64,000 nt of DNA from Mycobacterium arosiense ATCC BAA-1401 = DSM 45069 (GCF_002086125.1 NZ_MVHG01000020.1:1-64000), one strand, 5' to 3'; shown: positions 45,652 through 55,138, counted from the stretch's first letter. A program made the numbers and translations. Notes: generated by a model from the sequence alone, not told the origin.

Positions 45652-47940
45652 CTAATCTTCCTTGGTGATCAGCTTGCGCAGCGCGACGCGGTCGGGCTGC
45701 AGCAGTTCGGCGATGCGGGGCCGGTTCACCTCGGCGACGATGATCTCGCCGACCTCCTGATAGACCTCGCTGAAGATGCCGTGCGACTTCATCTTCGAGG
45801 TCTGATATTGGTTGTCCTCGGTCGGCGTCACGTAGATCACCGCGTCGGCCTTGAAGCGGTGCACCAGCCACAGGTGGATCAGCGTCATCAGCCGCTTCTG
45901 CCGTAGCTTCTCGGCGAAGGTGTTCTGGTCGCGGACCTGAAGGATGCTGCGGCCGTGCCGGTCCTTGATCGGGTCGACGACGACGTTGGCCAACTGCTCG
46001 TCGTCGTTGCCATAGATCCCCAGTTCCAGCACGTCCGAGCCGGCCCGGCGGGGCCGCAGCTGCACGCGCAGCTTTTCACCCAGGCTGTAGTTGTCGCTCC
46101 ACATCGCCAGCCACTCCTCGAGCAGCTTCTTCGGCACCTCGGTCTGCACCAGGTGCTGGTGCTGGGTCGAGCCCTCGCCCATCGCCTTGGTGGTCGCGGT
46201 GCGTCCCGACGAGGCGGTCAGCGCCGCGTCGCTGCGGGGGCCGCCGACCAGGGTTTGCGGTGTGCGGTAAGGGGATTCGACCAGACGCATCTTGCGCTGC
46301 AGGCGGGCCAGCGCCAGCATGCCGTCCTGTTGGAGCGAGGTGGCGAATTCCTCGGCCGCGACGCCGTCGATTTGGTGTCCGCCGTAAGTGATGAAGTTGA
46401 AGACGAAGCCCATCTTGCCCAGTTCCTCGGGGAACTGCCTCATCTGCTCATCGGTCATACCGGTGGTGTCCCAGTTGAACGACGGCGACAGGTTGTAGGC
46501 CAGCATCTGGTCGGGGAACTCGGCGTGGATGGCGTCGGCGAACTGCTTGGCGTCGGCCAGGTCGGCGGTCTTGGTCTCCATCCAAAGGATGTCGGCGAAC
46601 GGCGCGGCCGCCAGTGATTTCGCGATGGCGTACGGGATGCCGCCGCGGATCTGATAGTAGCCCTCGGGGGTCTTCGACAGCTCGCAGTCCCAACCCGGGT
46701 CGACGCCCAATTCCTTCGCTTTTTTCTTGGCGGAGTACAGGGATGCGCGTGCCGCGAAAGCCCGCCACTCGTCGACGCTAATGTCGGCCGGCTCGCCCTC
46801 GCTGGCATCGAATTCGAGCACCTCGGCCACGGCCTCGCCATAGGTCATCAGCCCGGCGTCGTCCTCCCAAGCCGCCACGAACCGCGACTCGATCTGGTCG
46901 AACAGGTCGCCGATCGACTGTTGGCCGTCCCCACGCCACGTGTTGACCGCGTCAGAGATGGCGTCCTGGATGCCTTGTCGCTCCAGCCAGGCCCCGGCCT
47001 CGGCGTACTCCCCCTCGGGGAGCGCATAAAGAAGGTGACCGTTGATGTCTTTGGCACCCAGCTCGTAGAAGCGGCGCACCATCGCCAGAAAACAGGATTT
47101 GTACGACGGAATGTTGAGGTTGGTGGCGCCGAGCAGGAACGGCTGGTCGCGCTCGTCGGCCCGGCTGTCGAGTAGGTTGGCCGCCTCGGCATCGGTGCGG
47201 GCGACGATGATGCCCGGCACCTTCATGATGTCGAGCTGAAAGCGCGCGGTGTTGAGCCGTTTGATCTGCTCGTCTGACGGCACCAGCACCTTGCCGCCCT
47301 GGTGGCCGCACTTTTTGGTGCCGGGGCGCTGGTCCTCGATGTGGTACCCCGGCACGCCGACCTCGACGAACCGGCGGATCAAGTTGCGCACGTGCGGGTC
47401 GCCGCCGTGGCCGGTGTCGGCGTCGGCGATGATGAACGGCCGGTAGTCGTACTGCGTAGCGGTCGCCTGCTGCTTCTCGCTCATGCTCACGCGCTGGTAG
47501 TGCTGGTTGCGGTCGGCGGTCAGCAACGCTCGCACTAACACCGCGGCGTCGTCGGGTACCTGGCTCAGCGGGTAGCTGGCGAGGTCGGGTCCGGGATCCT
47601 CGGTGGTGGAACCCTTGGCCGACGTCGCCCAACCGCCCAGGTAGATCCCCTCGATGCCCATGCGCTTCATGGCGACGGCCTGCCCGGGCGAGTAGGGGCC
47701 GAACGTCGTGATGCTCTTCTTCTCGGCGAACAGCTCGCGCAGCCGCTCGTAGAATGCGGCCGCCGCATCGCGGGCGACGGTGTAGTCGGTGGGGATGGTG
47801 CCGCGCTGCTCGGCGACCTGGCGGGCGGTGTAGAGGCGGGTGATGCGGGAGAAGCGCGGGTCGTCGAAGTATTTCTGGGTGGCAGCGACCTCGTCTTCGA
47901 ACGATGGCCGGACTTGCGTGTCCGTGTCAATGATTGCCAT
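45652..47940 (-). CDS. aceA: Isocitrate lyase 2, full-length
   Basis: 762 aa. It is the long mycobacterial ICL2. The TIM-barrel core (about 1-590) has [19 protein letters not shown] with the catalytic KKCGH cysteine, and [16 protein letters not shown] for metal and isocitrate. A C-terminal domain (about 600-762) matches the GNAT-like regulatory part shown for ICL2 to bind acetyl-CoA. It splits isocitrate into glyoxylate and succinate for growth on fatty acids and as a methylisocitrate lyase. In M. tuberculosis H37Rv the homologue is split (aceAa/aceAb); here the frame is intact. AGAGGAG precedes the ATG. Confidence 0.95.
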   Translation of the reverse strand: MAIIDTDTQVRPSFEDEVAATQKYFDDPRFSRITRLYTARQVAEQRGTIPTDYTVARDAAAAFYERLRELFAEKKSITTFGPYSPGQAVAMKRMGIEGIYLGGWATSAKGSTTEDPGPDLASYPLSQVPDDAAVLVRALLTADRNQHYQRVSMSEKQQATATQYDYRPFIIADADTGHGGDPHVRNLIRRFVEVGVPGYHIEDQRPGTKKCGHQGGKVLVPSDEQIKRLNTARFQLDIMKVPGIIVARTDAEAANLLDSRADERDQPFLLGATNLNIPSYKSCFLAMVRRFYELGAKDINGHLLYALPEGEYAEAGAWLERQGIQDAISDAVNTWRGDGQQSIGDLFDQIESRFVAAWEDDAGLMTYGEAVAEVLEFDASEGEPADISVDEWRAFAARASLYSAKKKAKELGVDPGWDCELSKTPEGYYQIRGGIPYAIAKSLAAAPFADILWMETKTADLADAKQFADAIHAEFPDQMLAYNLSPSFNWDTTGMTDEQMRQFPEELGKMGFVFNFITYGGHQIDGVAAEEFATSLQQDGMLALARLQRKMRLVESPYRTPQTLVGGPRSDAALTASSGRTATTKAMGEGSTQHQHLVQTEVPKKLLEEWLAMWSDNYSLGEKLRVQLRPRRAGSDVLELGIYGNDDEQLANVVVDPIKDRHGRSILQVRDQNTFAEKLRQKRLMTLIHLWLVHRFKADAVIYVTPTEDNQYQTSKMKSHGIFSEVYQEVGEIIVAEVNRPRIAELLQPDRVALRKLITKED

Positions 47941-47975
47941 GTCTTACGCTCCTCTTCACGAATCCACTGAACGTG

Positions 47976-48002
47976 AGTCTATCCCCGGGAATGGCAGTTC
48001 AA
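47976..48002 (-). promoter_or_regulatory. Candidate aceA promoter
   Basis: On the minus strand TTGAAC (48002-47997) and TAGACT (47981-47976) are separated by 15 bp, shorter than ideal, with the start about 30 bp upstream of the ATG. No RamB-like site was convincing in the 47941-48182 gap. The rest of that 242-bp gap shows nothing else. Confidence 0.35.
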
Positions 48003-48182
48003 TCAGGGGTCGAAGGACTTGAGCCAAAACTGTTGTCGCACCCTGCACTTGCGAGACCTTTTCGACGGCGGATCGATGATCGGCGCCGACCCGTCCGTTG
48101 CGCACAACGCACCTCCGCCACGCCGCCGCGCTGCGGCAGTGCCACATGCCTTGCGAGCCAATAGTTTTCGCCACGATATCGA

Positions 48183-48759
48183 TCACGGTGCGGCCGCGCG
48201 ACGGGCCAGCCAGTCCCGCTGGCGCCGGACGAACCCCGCGTCGACGACGTTGCCATGGCCCGGAACGTACATCGCCTCCGGGCCGCCCAGGGCCAACAGC
48301 CGGTCCAGGGTCACGGACCATGACTCGGCATCGGAGTCGTCATCGATCGCTGGGGCGCCGGATTCTTCCACCAAGTCGCCGGTGAACACGACGGCCGGCT
48401 CGCCGGCGTTCGTGCCGGGGGCGACCACCAGCGCCGTGACGCAGCGCGTCCGCGCGGATGTGGCCGGTCGCCGAGGAAAGATGAGCGGCCACCTCGGGGG
48501 CGCAGTGAACGTGGGCTCCGGTGAATTGGGACGAACCCAACACGTGGTCGAAGTGCTTGTGTGTCAAGACAATATGGCTCACCGCACGTCCGGCAAGCAG
48601 CCGGACGTCGGCATCGATCGCGACCGCCTCCGCCAGGGTGGTCCCGGTGTCGACGAGCAATGCACCGGTGTTGCCGCATACCAACCCGATGGCCACGTCG
48701 CAGAACGGAAGCCGGCAGCGGTGCACGCCATAGGACAGCCGTTCCCAGACGAGATGCAC
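48183..48759 (-). pseudogene. Metallo-beta-lactamase-fold hydrolase, frameshifted by internal deletion
   Basis: The first frame (start GTG at 48759) reads LVCGNTGALLVDTGTTL, then THKHFDHVLGSSQFTGAHVHC, carrying the HxHxDH metal site (here HKHFDH), and continues to about 48440 at RADALRHGAG. The gene resumes in another frame with VVAPGTNAGEPAVVFTGDLVEESGAP and ends YVPGHGNVVDAGF at 48183. The segment normally between, which carries the third metal His (GRGHTxxD), is missing. The product cannot be an active hydrolase. The gene is next to aceA and divergent from the ArsR gene. Confidence 0.78.
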
Positions 48760-48826
48760 ACCCAGGAAGGTAGCCGCCCCGGCCCCCGCCGGACGCGGAT
48801 TATGCCCGGCATTATGTCGGAAATAG

Positions 48827-48864
48827 TTGACATGTCGGGAATACCCGACATAAGATGGTGGCTG
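48827..48864 (+). promoter_or_regulatory. ArsR promoter with embedded operator, leaderless
   Basis: TTGACA at 48827-48832 and TAAGAT at 48851-48856 (18-bp spacer) put the start at about 48864, the G of a GTG codon. Between them ATGTCGGG (48832-48839) and CCCGACAT (48844-48851) form a perfect 8-bp inverted repeat with a 4-nt spacer. A further ATGTCGG half-site is at 48814-48820. Confidence 0.7.
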
Positions 48865-49178
48865 TGGCTAGCGTCGACCGCGTCCTTCTCGCCTTGGCTA
48901 ACCCGGTGCGGCGCGAACTGCTGGAGATCCTCTTCGAACGACCGCTCTCGGCCGGGGAACTCAGCGAACGGTTCGAACTCAGCCGGCCCGCGGTCGCCGA
49001 ACACCTCAAGGCGCTGCGCGACGCGGGACTCGTGGCCGACCAGCCGCATGGGCGGCACCGCATCTACCGCCTGACCGCGGAGCCGTTGGCGGAACTCGGC
49101 GACTGGCTGCAACCCTTCGAGAAGTTCTGGCGCGGCCGACTGGCCAAGCTCGCCGAGGTAGCAAAGGAGCTGAAATGA
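48864..49178 (+). CDS. ArsR-family transcriptional regulator
   Basis: 104 aa from the GTG at 48864. An ATG at 48855 is in frame but overlaps the -10 box, so leaderless initiation at the GTG is preferred. The whole protein is one winged helix: VLLALANPVRRELLEILFER, LSAGELSERFELSRPAVAEH (recognition helix), LKALRDAGLVADQPHGRHRIYRL. No metal-binding Cys cluster is present, so it is not a typical metal sensor. This type pairs with AHSA1-domain proteins, and the next gene (overlap ATGA) is one. Confidence 0.9.
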   Translation: MASVDRVLLALANPVRRELLEILFERPLSAGELSERFELSRPAVAEHLKALRDAGLVADQPHGRHRIYRLTAEPLAELGDWLQPFEKFWRGRLAKLAEVAKELK

Positions 49179-49591
49179 CCGAGACGTCGCGGTTCGCGAC
49201 CATCCGGGTGGACCAATTCGTGGCGGCGCCACCGGACACGGTGTGGCGAATGCTCACCGAACCCGCGCTGCTGAAGCTGTGGTGGGCCGAGGATCAGGTG
49301 GCCGCGGTGGTGGGGCACCAGTTCACTCTCGACATGCCGGGCTACGGCGAGCAGCCGTGCAGGGTGATCCAGGTCGACGCGCCGCGCCTGTTCGCCTACA
49401 CGTTCACCGCCGCCTGGACGCTGACCTGGCGACTGCAAGCCGAAGGCAACGGCACCCGAGTATTCTTGGAACACAGCGGCTTTGACCTGGACGACGGCCG
49501 CATGGCGCGGGCATTCGAGCGCATGGGGGCGGGATGGCGCGACGTCGTCCTCCCCCGGCTCGCTGCGCTGGGCGCTCGACCGCGTCCCTGA
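49175..49591 (+). CDS. AHSA1/SRPBCC-domain protein, partner of the ArsR regulator
   Basis: 138 aa, start overlapping the ArsR stop by 4 bp. It has FVAAPPDTVWRMLTEPALLKLWWAED, the AHSA1 opening (in parts), FTLDMPGYGEQPCRVIQVDAPR and a C-terminal helix GAGWRDVVLPRLAALG. These proteins have a hydrophobic cavity. In ArsR/AHSA1 operons the role is undefined, possibly ligand binding or detoxification. Confidence 0.85.
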   Translation: MTETSRFATIRVDQFVAAPPDTVWRMLTEPALLKLWWAEDQVAAVVGHQFTLDMPGYGEQPCRVIQVDAPRLFAYTFTAAWTLTWRLQAEGNGTRVFLEHSGFDLDDGRMARAFERMGAGWRDVVLPRLAALGARPRP

Positions 49592-49643
49592 CGCCCCCTC
49601 GTGACCGGGTTTCGAGCCGCACCGCGTTGGCTATCTCCCCGAG

Positions 49644-50090
49644 ATGGCTATCACCGATTCTCGCGACGTGGTCATCGAGGCGACGCCCGACCCAATCATG
49701 AATGTGCTGTTCGACCTCGAGTCGTTGACCGAGTGGTCGCCGGCGCACAAGAAGGTCGAGGTGCTCGAGCGCGATGACCAGAACCATCCGACCAGATCCA
49801 GACAGGTCGTCAAGCTCGTCGGCGTCAGCGACGAACAGGAGCTCGCATACACCGTTCACGACGACGGCGTGGGCTGGACCTTGGTCAGCGCCAAACAGCA
49901 ACGCGCTCAAGAGGGTCGCTACACCCTGATCCCCGAAGGGGATGCGACCCGGGTTCGTTTCGAGCTCACCGTCGACCTGGTGGCCCCAGTCCCCGGATTC
50001 TTGGTCAAGAGGGGGGCCAAGAGCCTGATGGACACGGCCACTGAGGGACTGCGTAAGCGGGTCCTCGAAGTCGAGAAGCGCGGAAGGTAG
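49644..50090 (+). CDS. SRPBCC-family protein
   Basis: 148 aa from the ATG at 49644. It is a Bet v1-like fold: [22 protein letters not shown], then [18 protein letters not shown], the cavity strands around [16 protein letters not shown] and [20 protein letters not shown], and a C-terminal helix ending [11 protein letters not shown]. It resembles a set of mycobacterial SRPBCC proteins thought to bind lipids. It follows the AHSA1 gene by 52 bp on the same strand and may be read through from the ArsR promoter. Confidence 0.83.
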   Translation: MAITDSRDVVIEATPDPIMNVLFDLESLTEWSPAHKKVEVLERDDQNHPTRSRQVVKLVGVSDEQELAYTVHDDGVGWTLVSAKQQRAQEGRYTLIPEGDATRVRFELTVDLVAPVPGFLVKRGAKSLMDTATEGLRKRVLEVEKRGR

Positions 50091-50155
50091 CGAGTCCTCG
50101 CTCGGGTGAAGTCGGGTCCTTCCCGAGCGCGGGCGCGCGAGTCAGACTGGTAGTC

Positions 50156-50779
50156 ATGGAACGGACGTCGGCGGGCAGGCTGCACCGAATCACAGCGATC
50201 ATCGGCGCACTTTCTATTGCCCCGGCTTCTATTGCCCCGGTGCTGGCCGGCTGCGGCGGCCACGGTGAGAACCACATGACGACGTCGTCGCCCCCGAAGG
50301 TCACCACCCTGGGCCGCACGGCGCCGCGCGCACCCGCGGCCGGCCCGCTGACCATCAGCAGTCCGGCTTTCGCCGACGGGGCGCCGATTCCGGTGCAGTT
50401 CACCTGCAAGGGCGCCGACATCGCGCCGCCGTTGGAGTGGTCGGCGCCGTTGGGTGCCGCCCTGGTGGTCGACGATCCCGACGCCGTCAACGGGCTGTAC
50501 GTCCATTGGGTCGTCGTCGGGATCCCGCCCGGTTCGGGGACTACCGCCGATGGGCAGACCCCGGCCGGGGCGACCTCCCTGCCCAATACGGCCGGCCAGC
50601 CGGCCTACAAGGGGCCCTGTCCCCCGGCGGGAACAGGCACCCATCATTACCGGTTCACCCTTTATCAACTGCCCGACGGATATCGATTGCCCGCCGGCCT
50701 GGCCGGGGTGCGGGCGGCGCAGACGATCGGCGGTGCCGCGACCGCACAGGCTCAGCTCACCGGCGTGTTCGGCGGCTGA
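50156..50779 (+). CDS. YbhB/YbcL (PEBP)-family lipoprotein
   Basis: 207 aa. The signal peptide has a hydrophobic [21 protein letters not shown] core ending at the lipobox LAGC (Cys33). The phosphatidylethanolamine-binding-like domain follows from about residue 65: [20 protein letters not shown], then [29 protein letters not shown] and [14 protein letters not shown], in the order of the Raf-kinase-inhibitor-like fold. M. tuberculosis has such proteins near katG (Rv1910c, LppC). The ligand is unknown. Confidence 0.88.
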   Translation: MERTSAGRLHRITAIIGALSIAPASIAPVLAGCGGHGENHMTTSSPPKVTTLGRTAPRAPAAGPLTISSPAFADGAPIPVQFTCKGADIAPPLEWSAPLGAALVVDDPDAVNGLYVHWVVVGIPPGSGTTADGQTPAGATSLPNTAGQPAYKGPCPPAGTGTHHYRFTLYQLPDGYRLPAGLAGVRAAQTIGGAATAQAQLTGVFGG

Positions 50780-50789
50780 TTCTCCCTCG

Positions 50790-51730
50790 TCACGACGCGC
50801 CGTCGAGAACCTGATAGCCGGCGTTGTAGCCGGGAGTGAACGTGATCCCGGGCCCGCCGTGGCATCCGGCGGCGGCGAGATACAGACCGTCGATTCCGAT
50901 GGCCATATCGACAAAGCCCTTCGGGCCGGGCCGGTTCGGACCCATGAGGTCGGGGTGCAACAGCCCGTGGCAGAAGTCGCCCGAGGGTGCGCCGAACATG
51001 GTGTTCATGTGGTGGGGCGCGAAGGTGATGCGGCGGATCACGATATCCTTAAAGTTCGGCGCCAACCGGGCGATCTTGTCGATAACCCGTTGCGCCATCT
51101 CGCTTTTGAGGTGTCCATGCTGGTCGCGGGCGACTTCGACCGGGAACGCGTAAGCGAACGCGCTGGCCGCGTGCTTGCCGGGCGGCGCCATGCCGGGATC
51201 GTGCACCGACGGAATCTGCAGGCCCATCGACGGGTTGTCCGGAACGACGCCCCGGCGACAGTTTTCCCAGTGCAACTGCTGCTCCTCGGGTGACCCGAAG
51301 ATTCCGACCGACTGTTGCATGCCTTCGTCGTTGAGGAACTCGTATGGCGGGGCACGAACGACGCCCGGTGGTCACGACCGGAGACACGCGAGACCAGTTG
51401 CGGCCGAACATGTTCGGGTGCGATCAGCCCGGTGAGCGTGATGTCGGGCGACAGGTTGGACACCACGATCGGTGCCGAGACCCGTCGACCCGTCGCGCAG
51501 CCGCACGCCGGTCACCCGGTGCCCGGCGACGAGGATCTCTTCGACCCTGGTGCGAAACCGGATCGCGTCGCCATGGGAGACGAATAGCTCACGCAGGTGA
51601 TCGGTGAGGGCACCGATGCCACCCTTCAGTTTGGTCATCATCGCGGTGCTGGCCGCGTCGTCTTGGGGCACGGCCAGCGCGAACGCCAAACATGCTGCGC
51701 TGCCCGGGGTATACGGGCCGCGATAGGAGT
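50790..51730 (-). pseudogene. Decayed phytoene-desaturase-like FAD oxidoreductase, 5' end missing
   Basis: Three frames are needed to read it. From 51730 to about 51470: GPYTPGSAACLAFALAVPQD to RFRTRVEEILVAGHRVTGVR. From about 51470 to 51360: VSNLSPDITLTGLIAPEHVR to RDHRASFV. From about 51350 to the stop: PYEFLNDEGMQQSVGIFGSP to GPGITFTPGYNAGY. The N-terminal FAD-binding GxGxxG half is absent because the gene is joined at about 51730 to an LLM pseudogene. Two frameshifts, one with loss of about a dozen codons, confirm decay. Confidence 0.78.
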
Positions 51731-52650
51731 TGACGGGGAAAGAAGTCTTTTGCGCCGAAGAAATCAGCACCCATTGGATGCTCCACGCCATGGTCGGCCC
51801 ATCGTTTCCGCCGGAATGTTCAGCGCGAAAGCCTTCGAGGCGTTCGAATTCAGGATTTCGTCGACCTCCTCGCGGCTGCCGCCGGTGACGACGAACAACC
51901 AAATTGCCGGGGTGATCGTCATGGGGTCGCGCCCGGCGTCGGACGCCGCCGTGCGGACCGCTTGCAGGCCTTGTGCATAGTCTTTGGGCCGCATCACAGC
52001 CGCCGGAAACCAAGCATCGGCGTAGCGGCCGGTGGCTCGTAGCATGCGCGGACCGTGGGCGGCGACCCAAATCTCGGGCCATTTGCCGCGGTAGGGCGGA
52101 AGATCAAACGCCGCATTGCGCAATGGAAAGTATGGCGAGTCCCGCGAGAAGAGTTCGCCACCGGAGTTCCACAGAGCACGGATGGTGGCGAGTGCTTCTT
52201 CGAATCGCGCCACCGGCTTGGTCCAATCGACACCGTAGGGTTCGTTGCCTTCACGCTCCCCTACGCCGATGCCCAGAATGGCGCGGCCTCGGCTAATCAA
52301 GTGCAGAGTAGCGGCCGCTTGTGCGGTGACCGCGGGATTGCGGCGGCTGGCGTCGGTGACGCCGACACCGAGCCGGACGCGTCCGAAGCGGCTGCGAGCG
52401 GCGAGGTGTCCGAGCAGCGTCCAGGGCTCTAGACATGCGTCGATTTTTGGGGCTACTTTCGCCACCCCGACGTACTGCGGCGTGTAAAGCGACCGGGAAA
52501 CAGCGAATTGAGATGATCACCCACCCAGTAGGCGTCAAGGCCGGCCGTCGCTGCGGTCAAGTAATCGGTGCGCGCCAACGCCGTCGCGGAGTATCGCGAA
52601 TTGATGATCTGGTTGCCCAGTCCTACCCGAAACTTACTCATAACTGGCAT
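51730..52650 (-). pseudogene. F420/LLM oxidoreductase, frameshifted and 3'-truncated
   Basis: The start at 52650 (SKFRVGLGNQIINSRYSATA to [14 protein letters not shown]) loses frame at about 52470-52490. The gene continues in another frame as [20 protein letters not shown] through [18 protein letters not shown] and ALNIPAET. It shifts again near 51785 into [16 protein letters not shown] and then joins the FAD-oxidoreductase remnant at about 51723-51735. The family is a mycobacterial F420-dependent LLM enzyme. Two shifts plus truncation make it non-functional. Confidence 0.78.
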
Positions 52651-52838
52651 AGTCGCAGCCTCCCACCGAGCAACTCGTAGATTTCGAGTAACCGCCTACT
52701 CCATTGCGCCCGCCCGGCGCGGCCCGGGCTTTGTGCGGCGGGGGATCGGCAAGGCGTTTGCGGGTCTATGCCTGGCCTCGGCGACCAGGATCTGGTTTGC
52801 TCAGCTCAGTACTTCTCTTCCCCGGGCAGGAGTTCGCG

Positions 52839-53321
52839 ATGGCCCGTCTCAATGTGCCGGATGGCCCCGGCGGCGAAGCCGCCATGATCTGGACGCTGCG
52901 GCCACAACTCGCCGGCATGGTCGAATGCATGATCCGCGGCGCATATCAGCAGAGCATCCTGCCGGCCGAGGAGCGGGAGCTGGCCCGGATGCGCATCGCC
53001 TTGATCAACGACTGCGTCGCCTGCGCCGATTTCCGCGCCCAGTCCGTGCGCGATGCCGGCGTGGCGCCCGAGCTGTACGAAAACGTCGCCGCATACGCCG
53101 ATTATCCGGGATACACTCCGCGCCAACGCCTTTGCATCGAGTACGCCGAACGCTTCGCCACCGACCACGCATCGATGGACGATGCCTTCTTCCAACGACT
53201 TCGGCAGTCGTTCTCCGACGAAGAGATCCTGGATCTCACGCTGTGCGTCGCCGTCTTCCTTGGGCTGGGACGCTCGTTGAGCGTGCTGGGCGTCGACCAG
53301 TCTTGCGCCATCGACCTTTGA
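52839..53321 (+). CDS. Carboxymuconolactone decarboxylase / AhpD-like protein
   Basis: 160 aa from the ATG at 52839 with CAGGAG upstream; a longer frame is not needed. The AhpD-like helical core has LINDCVACADFRAQSVRDAG with the redox CxxC, and an ending SDEEILDLTLCVAVFLGLGR. A short peroxidase-adaptor or thiol-redox role is inferred from the CxxC. A nitroreductase gene follows 22 bp later, so the three genes 52839-54478 form a probable operon. Confidence 0.83.
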   Translation: MARLNVPDGPGGEAAMIWTLRPQLAGMVECMIRGAYQQSILPAEERELARMRIALINDCVACADFRAQSVRDAGVAPELYENVAAYADYPGYTPRQRLCIEYAERFATDHASMDDAFFQRLRQSFSDEEILDLTLCVAVFLGLGRSLSVLGVDQSCAIDL

Positions 53322-53342
53322 TCACGCATCGGAAAGGACCCC

Positions 53343-53984
53343 ATGGACATCGCCACCGTCGACGAGCTGCTGAGCACCACGCGGTCGGTTCGCAGACGCC
53401 TCGACCTGACCCGCCCGGTCGGTCGCGACGTGATCCTGGAGTGCATCCGGCTGGCGATGCAGGCGCCCACGGCAAGCAACACGCAGAACTGGCGCTGGCT
53501 GGTCATCACCGACGCGGACAAGCGCGCCGCGATCGCCGAAATCTACCGCAGCATCGGCGCGCAGTATCTGGCCTACGCGGCCGACAACGCGAGCGACGCC
53601 CAGACGCAGCGGGTGTATCAGAGCGCGATGAGCCTGACCGAGACGTTGGCAGAGGTGCCCGTGCATGTCATCCCCTGCCTCACCGAGCGCATCGACACCG
53701 CCGAACCGGGCATCGCCGCGGCCGCCTGGGCATCGATCATTCCCGCGGGGTGGAGCTTCTTGCTGGCACTGCGATCGCGGGGGCTGGGGTCGGTGTGGAC
53801 GACGATGCATCTGTTCAAGGAGAAAGAGGTCGCCGAGCTGCTGGGCATTCCGCCCACCGTCACGCAGGCCGCGCTGTTCCCCGTCGCCTACACGACCGGC
53901 ACCGACTTCCGGCCGGCCAAGCGGCCGCCCGCGGAGACCATCACGTACTGGGACGCCTGGGAACGGGCCGTCGGAGATAGCTGA
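53343..53984 (+). CDS. Nitroreductase-family FMN protein
   Basis: 213 aa. The nitroreductase fold opens with the FMN-phosphate-binding SVRRRLDLTRPVGRDVI. APTASNTQNWRWLVITD holds the FMN contacts, and GLGSVWTTMHLFKEKEVAELLG and the C-terminal AKRPPAETITYWD complete the fold. It reduces nitroaromatics, quinones or enones with NAD(P)H. It overlaps the next SRPBCC gene by 1 bp and is preceded by the CMD gene. Confidence 0.88.
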   Translation: MDIATVDELLSTTRSVRRRLDLTRPVGRDVILECIRLAMQAPTASNTQNWRWLVITDADKRAAIAEIYRSIGAQYLAYAADNASDAQTQRVYQSAMSLTETLAEVPVHVIPCLTERIDTAEPGIAAAAWASIIPAGWSFLLALRSRGLGSVWTTMHLFKEKEVAELLGIPPTVTQAALFPVAYTTGTDFRPAKRPPAETITYWDAWERAVGDS

Positions 53985-54478
53985 TGCGGTCCTACACCGT
54001 GCGATTCCACATCGATGCGCCGCCGCACAAAGTCTGGCGGGTGCTGCATCCGCCGCCCCCACCGAACGCCCCGCGGCCACGGGTGCTCAAGTGGCCGACC
54101 GGCAGCATGGAAATCCTCAACGAGGGCAACGAAGCCGGCGAGGGCCTGGTCCGCACCTGCATCTTCGAAGTGCCCAAGTACCTGCTGACCGGCGGTAGGG
54201 CGCGGTCCTGGGAGACCGTGACGGAGGCCGAACTCAACAAGGTGTCGCGCTACGTCGCCGTCGGCGCCCCGCTGTGGTCACGCGCCGAGGGATATCACCG
54301 GCTCGAAGAGCAGCCGGACGGCACCACCGTGCTGACATTCCACGAGACGTACCACGCCTACAACCCGGTGCTGCGCTTTTTCCTCGAACGCCCGGTGCAC
54401 GCGAAGATTTCCCGCGACAACCTCGAGACCTACGAGCGCGCGCTCGGATACGCGGGCCGGGTGCGGCGGCTCGACTAG
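53984..54478 (+). CDS. SRPBCC-like protein of unknown function
   Basis: 164 aa, start overlapping the nitroreductase stop (TGATG). HIDAPPHKVWRVLHPPPPPN opens as in START-like proteins. The middle strands (GSMEILNEGNEAGEGLVRTC, VTEAELNKVSRYVAVGAPL) and a long C-terminal helix (HAKISRDNLETYERALGY) fit a lipid-cavity fold. The polyproline turn is unusual. Linkage to a nitroreductase and a CMD protein suggests it binds or protects a small aromatic or lipid substrate. Confidence 0.75.
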   Translation: MRSYTVRFHIDAPPHKVWRVLHPPPPPNAPRPRVLKWPTGSMEILNEGNEAGEGLVRTCIFEVPKYLLTGGRARSWETVTEAELNKVSRYVAVGAPLWSRAEGYHRLEEQPDGTTVLTFHETYHAYNPVLRFFLERPVHAKISRDNLETYERALGYAGRVRRLD

Positions 54479-54502
54479 CCGTTCTTTGCCGGTCCGGAAG
54501 AT

Positions 54503-54518
54503 TTCACAACGATGTGAA
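54503..54518. promoter_or_regulatory. Inverted repeat ahead of the Rv1906c-like gene
   Basis: TTCACA-ACGA-TGTGAA has perfect 6-bp arms and lies 33 bp before the ATG. It is the mirror arrangement of the CRP consensus, so it is not called a CRP site. The binding protein is unknown. Confidence 0.4.
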
Positions 54519-54550
54519 TTGGGTTGTCTACCCCGGTACCCTCGATCTCT

Positions 54551-55138
54551 ATGGGTGCAAAACCTGCTGCGGCAAGGATGGTTGCTGCGAGTCTGATGGT
54601 CGCCGGCTGGGCCGCGTCCACGGTCGTCGCCAGCGCCGATCCGGACGAGACGCGGGGGCCGGCTCCCGGGCCCGCGTCCGGGGCGTCGGCAGCGCCGTCG
54701 CCGTCGCCCGCCGGCTCCCCGGAGGCCTCGCCCGCACCGGCGGGTCCGAAGACGTCCATCGACAAGGACGGCATTTATGCCGTGGGTAGCGACATCGTGC
54801 CGGGCATATACAGCTCCGGCGGTCCCGTCGGCGACGGCACCTGTTACTGGAAGCGGACCGGCAACCCCGATGGCGCCATCATCGACAACGCCATGTCGAA
54901 GAAACCGCAGGTCGTGCAGATCGATCCGGGCGACAAGGCGTTCAAGACGTCGGGCTGCCAGCCCTGGCAGCTGACACCGGACGCTGCGGTGCCGTCGAGC
55001 GCGCCGCCCGCGGGCGTGCAGGGCACGCTTGGAATCCTCAACAGCCTCCTGGGCGGGGGCGCTCAGCGGGCGCCCTCGGCCTCGCCGCCGCCGCAGGCCC
55101 CGCCGGCTTCGCCAGCGCCGCCGGCCCCGCATTCCTGA
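54551..55138 (+). CDS. Conserved exported protein (Rv1906c-like)
   Basis: 195 aa from the ATG at 54551. A signal peptide (MVAASLMVAGWAASTVVASA) is followed by a Pro/Ser/Ala linker. The folded part is at about 75-150 (KDGIYAVGSDIVPGIYSSGG, CYWKRTGNPDGAIIDN, VQIDPGDKAFKTSGCQPWQ), with two cysteines likely in a disulfide. The C-terminus is Pro/Ala-rich. The order before the D-amino-acid oxidase matches Rv1906c-Rv1905c in M. tuberculosis. Its function is unknown. Confidence 0.85.
   Translation: MGAKPAAARMVAASLMVAGWAASTVVASADPDETRGPAPGPASGASAAPSPSPAGSPEASPAPAGPKTSIDKDGIYAVGSDIVPGIYSSGGPVGDGTCYWKRTGNPDGAIIDNAMSKKPQVVQIDPGDKAFKTSGCQPWQLTPDAAVPSSAPPAGVQGTLGILNSLLGGGAQRAPSASPPPQAPPASPAPPAPHS

Noticed and set aside
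54503..54518. CRP binding site
   Set aside because: The half-sites are in the order TTCACA-N4-TGTGAA, the reverse of TGTGA-N6-TCACA, so the site does not fit CRP although it remains a palindrome.
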